DNA of 64,000 nt, taken from NCBI RefSeq assembly GCF_008370685.1, contig NZ_VTZU01000033.1, positions 1 to 64,000 on the forward strand, given 5' to 3'. Shown piece after piece: positions 61,658-64,000 of the stretch. This DNA is from Aquimarina sp. RZ0 (lineage in GTDB: Bacteria; Bacteroidota; Bacteroidia; Flavobacteriales; Flavobacteriaceae). Position 1 is the first letter of the stretch, and every line of letters begins with the position of its first letter. The notes beneath the pieces were generated by a model that worked only from the letters and a program-made list of their open reading frames with translations, did not search any database and was not told the DNA's origin. Both the position numbers and the translations under genes were made by a program.

Positions 61658-62662
61658 TTAGATAGGAATTTCTTTTAAAAATTCATGTTTTAGACCTACT
61701 TGTGGTTTTAATTCATAAGTGAATTTTATTGCAGTATGAGTATGCTTCAAATGGGTTTCCAGATCTATTTGATACGGGATTGTGAGTGAAGATTCTCCTC
61801 GTTTTAACCATAGGTTTTTATAAATATGAACCTGGGTATCTATAATGATAATTTTATAATTAGTTTTTAACTTAATTTTTTTTGAAGAGAAATGTTGTGG
61901 GAGCTCAGATACTTTTGTGTGATACAAAAATGTTTGGCGCACATCAAAAATACAAGATACTTCGTCTTTTACGGATTTTTTTTCAGGATTTGTATTTGAT
62001 ACGGATGCATCCAGAGTGACATTATTGGGAATTACTTTTACTTGTTGTGGTAATTGTGGTAACATATTCCATAGTATAGGTACATAGGATTCTCTGTATA
62101 ACAAAGCATCTAATGTTTCGCTAAAAAGGACATGTATGGAATGTGCATCAGGAATTTTAAATGTTACAGCATCTGCTAGATAGAATTCTTTTACGTATGC
62201 TGATAAAGACAATGAATCAATCAATTTTGTGGCTAATGCCAAGGAATCTTTATTGATTTCTAATACAGAGAACTGTATTTCATCAGGGTGGAATAAGGGA
62301 GCAACCAATGTAACAAAGGGAGCATATGGCCCACATCCTGCATAAAATATATGGATTCTTTGATTTGGATATTCTTTTTTAGCATCATTTATGGCGGCGA
62401 TCATACCTTTTAGAAACAGCATAGTTCTCTTGTAATCCAATAAACATTGCGCAGCGTGATTCAGGGAAAGTGCCATGCCTGTAGCAGTTGGTACTGCAAC
62501 AAGATGATTAAATTCTGTGTCATATCCGGATATGTTAGTGATCTCCTGAAAACATTCATGAATCTCATTAATAATTTGTACTACTTCCTCATTAGAGATC
62601 TCCTTGTTAATGAGTTGTTGTGATAAGAATTTTACCTTAAGAAATGTTTGTGTGGGATTCAT
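61658..62662 (-). CDS. Methyltransferase-like protein (Rossmann fold)
   Basis: 334 residues. The middle region has a class I methyltransferase SAM-binding start (RIHIFYAGCGPYAPFVTLVA, about residues 103-122), an acidic strand end (FSVLEINKDSLALA) and a loop with SETLDALLYRESYVPIL, similar in layout to PRMT-like or SAM-dependent enzymes. The C-terminal third is beta-rich. The substrate is unknown. It lies between the SDR and recQ genes on the same strand. I do not recognise a closer family. Confidence 0.7.
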   Translation of the reverse strand: MNPTQTFLKVKFLSQQLINKEISNEEVVQIINEIHECFQEITNISGYDTEFNHLVAVPTATGMALSLNHAAQCLLDYKRTMLFLKGMIAAINDAKKEYPNQRIHIFYAGCGPYAPFVTLVAPLFHPDEIQFSVLEINKDSLALATKLIDSLSLSAYVKEFYLADAVTFKIPDAHSIHVLFSETLDALLYRESYVPILWNMLPQLPQQVKVIPNNVTLDASVSNTNPEKKSVKDEVSCIFDVRQTFLYHTKVSELPQHFSSKKIKLKTNYKIIIIDTQVHIYKNLWLKRGESSLTIPYQIDLETHLKHTHTAIKFTYELKPQVGLKHEFLKEIPI

Positions 62663-62750
62663 AGGTTTAGAAATCTGATATGTACTAAAGTTACTAATTT
62701 AGAAATGAACTTTATGTATAAAAAAGATGAATCCTACTACGTTTGTTTTT

Positions 62751-62782
62751 CATCCTGAGAATTTTTAAAAAAACTCAGGATG
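62751..62782. terminator. Hairpin after the SDR gene
   Basis: CATCCTGAG (62751-62759) and CTCAGGATG (62774-62782) pair perfectly with an AT-rich loop; it lies 20 bp after the SDR stop on the minus strand. It lacks a clear T run, so termination is only likely. Confidence 0.5.
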
Positions 62783-62802
62783 AGAAACTAGGATGGATAG
62801 AA

Positions 62803-63510
62803 TCAAAAAGGATTTGTAGCCCAAATAGTTACTTCGGGAATAAAGCCTTTGTCACTCATAGTCAGCGAAGAGATAATGGTATGTGCAATCTCGGTAGAAG
62901 ACAGTTTGTTATCCGTATCAGTACGTTCTTTTCTTTCTGTGTTATCTGCAAAAGCGGTTGTAACTTCGCTAGGATTTATTAAACCAACTCGAATATTGTA
63001 CTTTCTTAATTCTGCTTGCCAGGATTGGGTCATTCCTCTCAATGCAAACTTGGAAGAAGCGTATACACTGCCTCCGGCAAAACCTTTTAAGCTTGCTGTA
63101 GAACCAATATTTATAATATTTCCGTAATTTTGATCAATAAAATTTTTAGAAATTTCTTGCGTTAGCAGTGCTAAACCAAATACGTTTGTGGCATATACGG
63201 TTTGAAAATCTTCAATAGTAATTTCTCCTAATTTAGGGAAAACACCTATACCGGCATTATTGATGAGTATATCAATCTTACCTTCCAGCAGCGCTATACA
63301 CTTTCTAGCATTTTCTAGTATATCAGCTATATTAGATATATCAAAAACGAAAGGTATTGCACCTATTTCTTTAGCAGTTTTTTCTAATCTAGCAGGATCT
63401 CTTCCTGTGATTACAACTTTAGCTCCTTCTTGTATTAATATTTTTGCAGTCTCTTTACCAATTCCCAGGCTTCCGCCGGTGATTAGGACGTGTGCATTGT
63501 TTAGCTTCAT
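62803..63510 (-). CDS. Short-chain dehydrogenase/reductase (SDR)
   Basis: 235 residues, a classical SDR. The NAD(P)-binding motif is TGGSLGIGKE (TGxxxGxG, residues ~11-18); NNAG is in ILINNAGIGVFPK; the catalytic Ser is in INIGSTAS and YxxxK is YASSKFALRG. The arginine in ITGRDPARL after the second strand favours NADP. It is probably a carbonyl reductase. It ends in front of a hairpin and lies downstream of cysM on the same strand after ~60 bp, so they may be cotranscribed. Confidence 0.9.
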   Translation of the reverse strand: MKLNNAHVLITGGSLGIGKETAKILIQEGAKVVITGRDPARLEKTAKEIGAIPFVFDISNIADILENARKCIALLEGKIDILINNAGIGVFPKLGEITIEDFQTVYATNVFGLALLTQEISKNFIDQNYGNIINIGSTASLKGFAGGSVYASSKFALRGMTQSWQAELRKYNIRVGLINPSEVTTAFADNTERKERTDTDNKLSSTEIAHTIISSLTMSDKGFIPEVTIWATNPF

Positions 63511-63571
63511 GTATAAACTAATTTGTTATTTTGAAATGATTTAAACTTTAGAAAATAGTTTGAAAAGATTG

Positions 63572-64000
63572 TTAATCAAACAAATCCGAACTAAGATATC
63601 GATCTCCACGATCACATATGATGGCAACTAATATCCCTTCGTCTAATGTTTCGGCAAGTTTTAAAGCTGCCGTTACAGAACCACCACTACTCATTCCAGA
63701 AAATACTCCTTCTTCCCTGGCAAGTCGTTTAGCCATTTCTGTAGCCTCTTCCTGACTTACTTCAATCACTTGATCTACTTTTTTTGGATTAAAAATTTTA
63801 GGAAGATATTCTTTTTCCCATTTACGAATACCGGGTATTCTGGATTCATCTGTAGGTTGGACACCTACAATTTGTATCGTTTCAGATTGCTCTTTTAAAA
63901 AGGTAGACGTTCCCATAATGGTACCTGTAGTTCCCATAGAGGATACAAAATGTGTAATTTTACCTTGGGTATCTCTCCATATTTCTGGTCCTGTAGTTTT
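63572..64000 (-). CDS. cysM: Cysteine synthase B, 3' part (runs off the window)
   Basis: The last 142 codons of a PLP-dependent cysteine synthase (beta-family fold type II). The substrate-binding helix region is intact: FVSSMGTTGTIMGTS, GVQPTDESRIPGIRKW, SGMSSGGSVTAALKLAE and ICDRGDRYLSSDLF. The GIRKW and DRGDRYLS segments fit CysM better than CysK. It makes L-cysteine from O-acetylserine, or O-phosphoserine, and sulfide or thiosulfate. The reading frame is open to position 64000; the PLP lysine lies beyond the edge. Confidence 0.88.
   Translation of the reverse strand, partial: KTTGPEIWRDTQGKITHFVSSMGTTGTIMGTSTFLKEQSETIQIVGVQPTDESRIPGIRKWEKEYLPKIFNPKKVDQVIEVSQEEATEMAKRLAREEGVFSGMSSGGSVTAALKLAETLDEGILVAIICDRGDRYLSSDLFD

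Noticed and set aside
1-64000. CRISPR array, tRNA genes, prophage or restriction system
   Set aside because: I looked for regularly spaced short repeats, tRNA-like cloverleaf sequence, phage structural genes and nuclease/methylase pairs and saw none. The methyltransferase-like protein at 61658 has no restriction partner.

Overview
The window looks like chromosome from a marine Flavobacteriaceae bacterium, most like Aquimarina and its relatives. The evidence is very AT-rich DNA, flavobacterial -7 promoter boxes (TAnnTTTG), at least six large proteins with type IX secretion (T9SS) sorting tails, a bacillithiol synthesis gene (bshA), menaquinone genes, many surface lipoproteins with the LxxC pattern, and polysaccharide and protein degrading enzymes. 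No phage, plasmid, CRISPR array, tRNA or intact insertion sequence is visible.

Layout. 1-2020: a T9SS surface protein that has lost its 5' part, next to the tail of another gene. 2212-8330: bshA, a very large M36 metalloprotease and a small outer-membrane barrel. 8353-12720: a DUF1338 (HglS-like) dioxygenase, an Lrp regulator and a YdiJ-like FAD/FeS dehydrogenase, which together fit conversion of 2-oxoadipate to 2-oxoglutarate via D-2-hydroxyglutarate. 12850-20635: a DUF4494 protein, a serine hydrolase, a beta-helix T9SS protein, a repeat-rich gap and miaE. 21363-27193: a DsbA-like protein, an SRPBCC protein, an ECF sigma factor, a DinB-like and an NTF2-like protein, and a TetR-controlled pair of hydrolases. 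27353-32036: menI-menF-menD, DUF2853 and cvfB. 32063-43902: lipoproteins, an LpxH-like phosphatase, a GH13 amylase, a P-domain/CARDB T9SS protein, a TPR-AraC regulator and an acyl-CoA carboxylase beta subunit. 44147-57311: a secreted nuclease, two T9SS proteins (one an M12B-like protease), dnaX, RNase P RNA and a GH16 enzyme. 57469-64000: a BON-LysM protein, truA, a MOSC protein, recQ, a methyltransferase-like protein, an SDR and the 3' part of cysM.

The most interesting signals are these. (1) dnaX is split at a run of ten A residues containing the slippery heptamer A AAA AAG. The upstream frame stops four codons later, but the -1 frame stays open for another 241 codons. This fits programmed frameshifting or transcriptional slippage giving a 362-residue gamma and a 599-residue tau; a one-base assembly error is the main alternative. 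(2) The gaps hold a superfamily of about 160-bp imperfect palindromes. It has at least four sequence types, including three copies of 162 bp that are identical by eye, all lying between convergent genes. (3) There are marks of decay and rearrangement: the truncated T9SS gene at the left edge and a 14-codon remnant of a second serine hydrolase gene.
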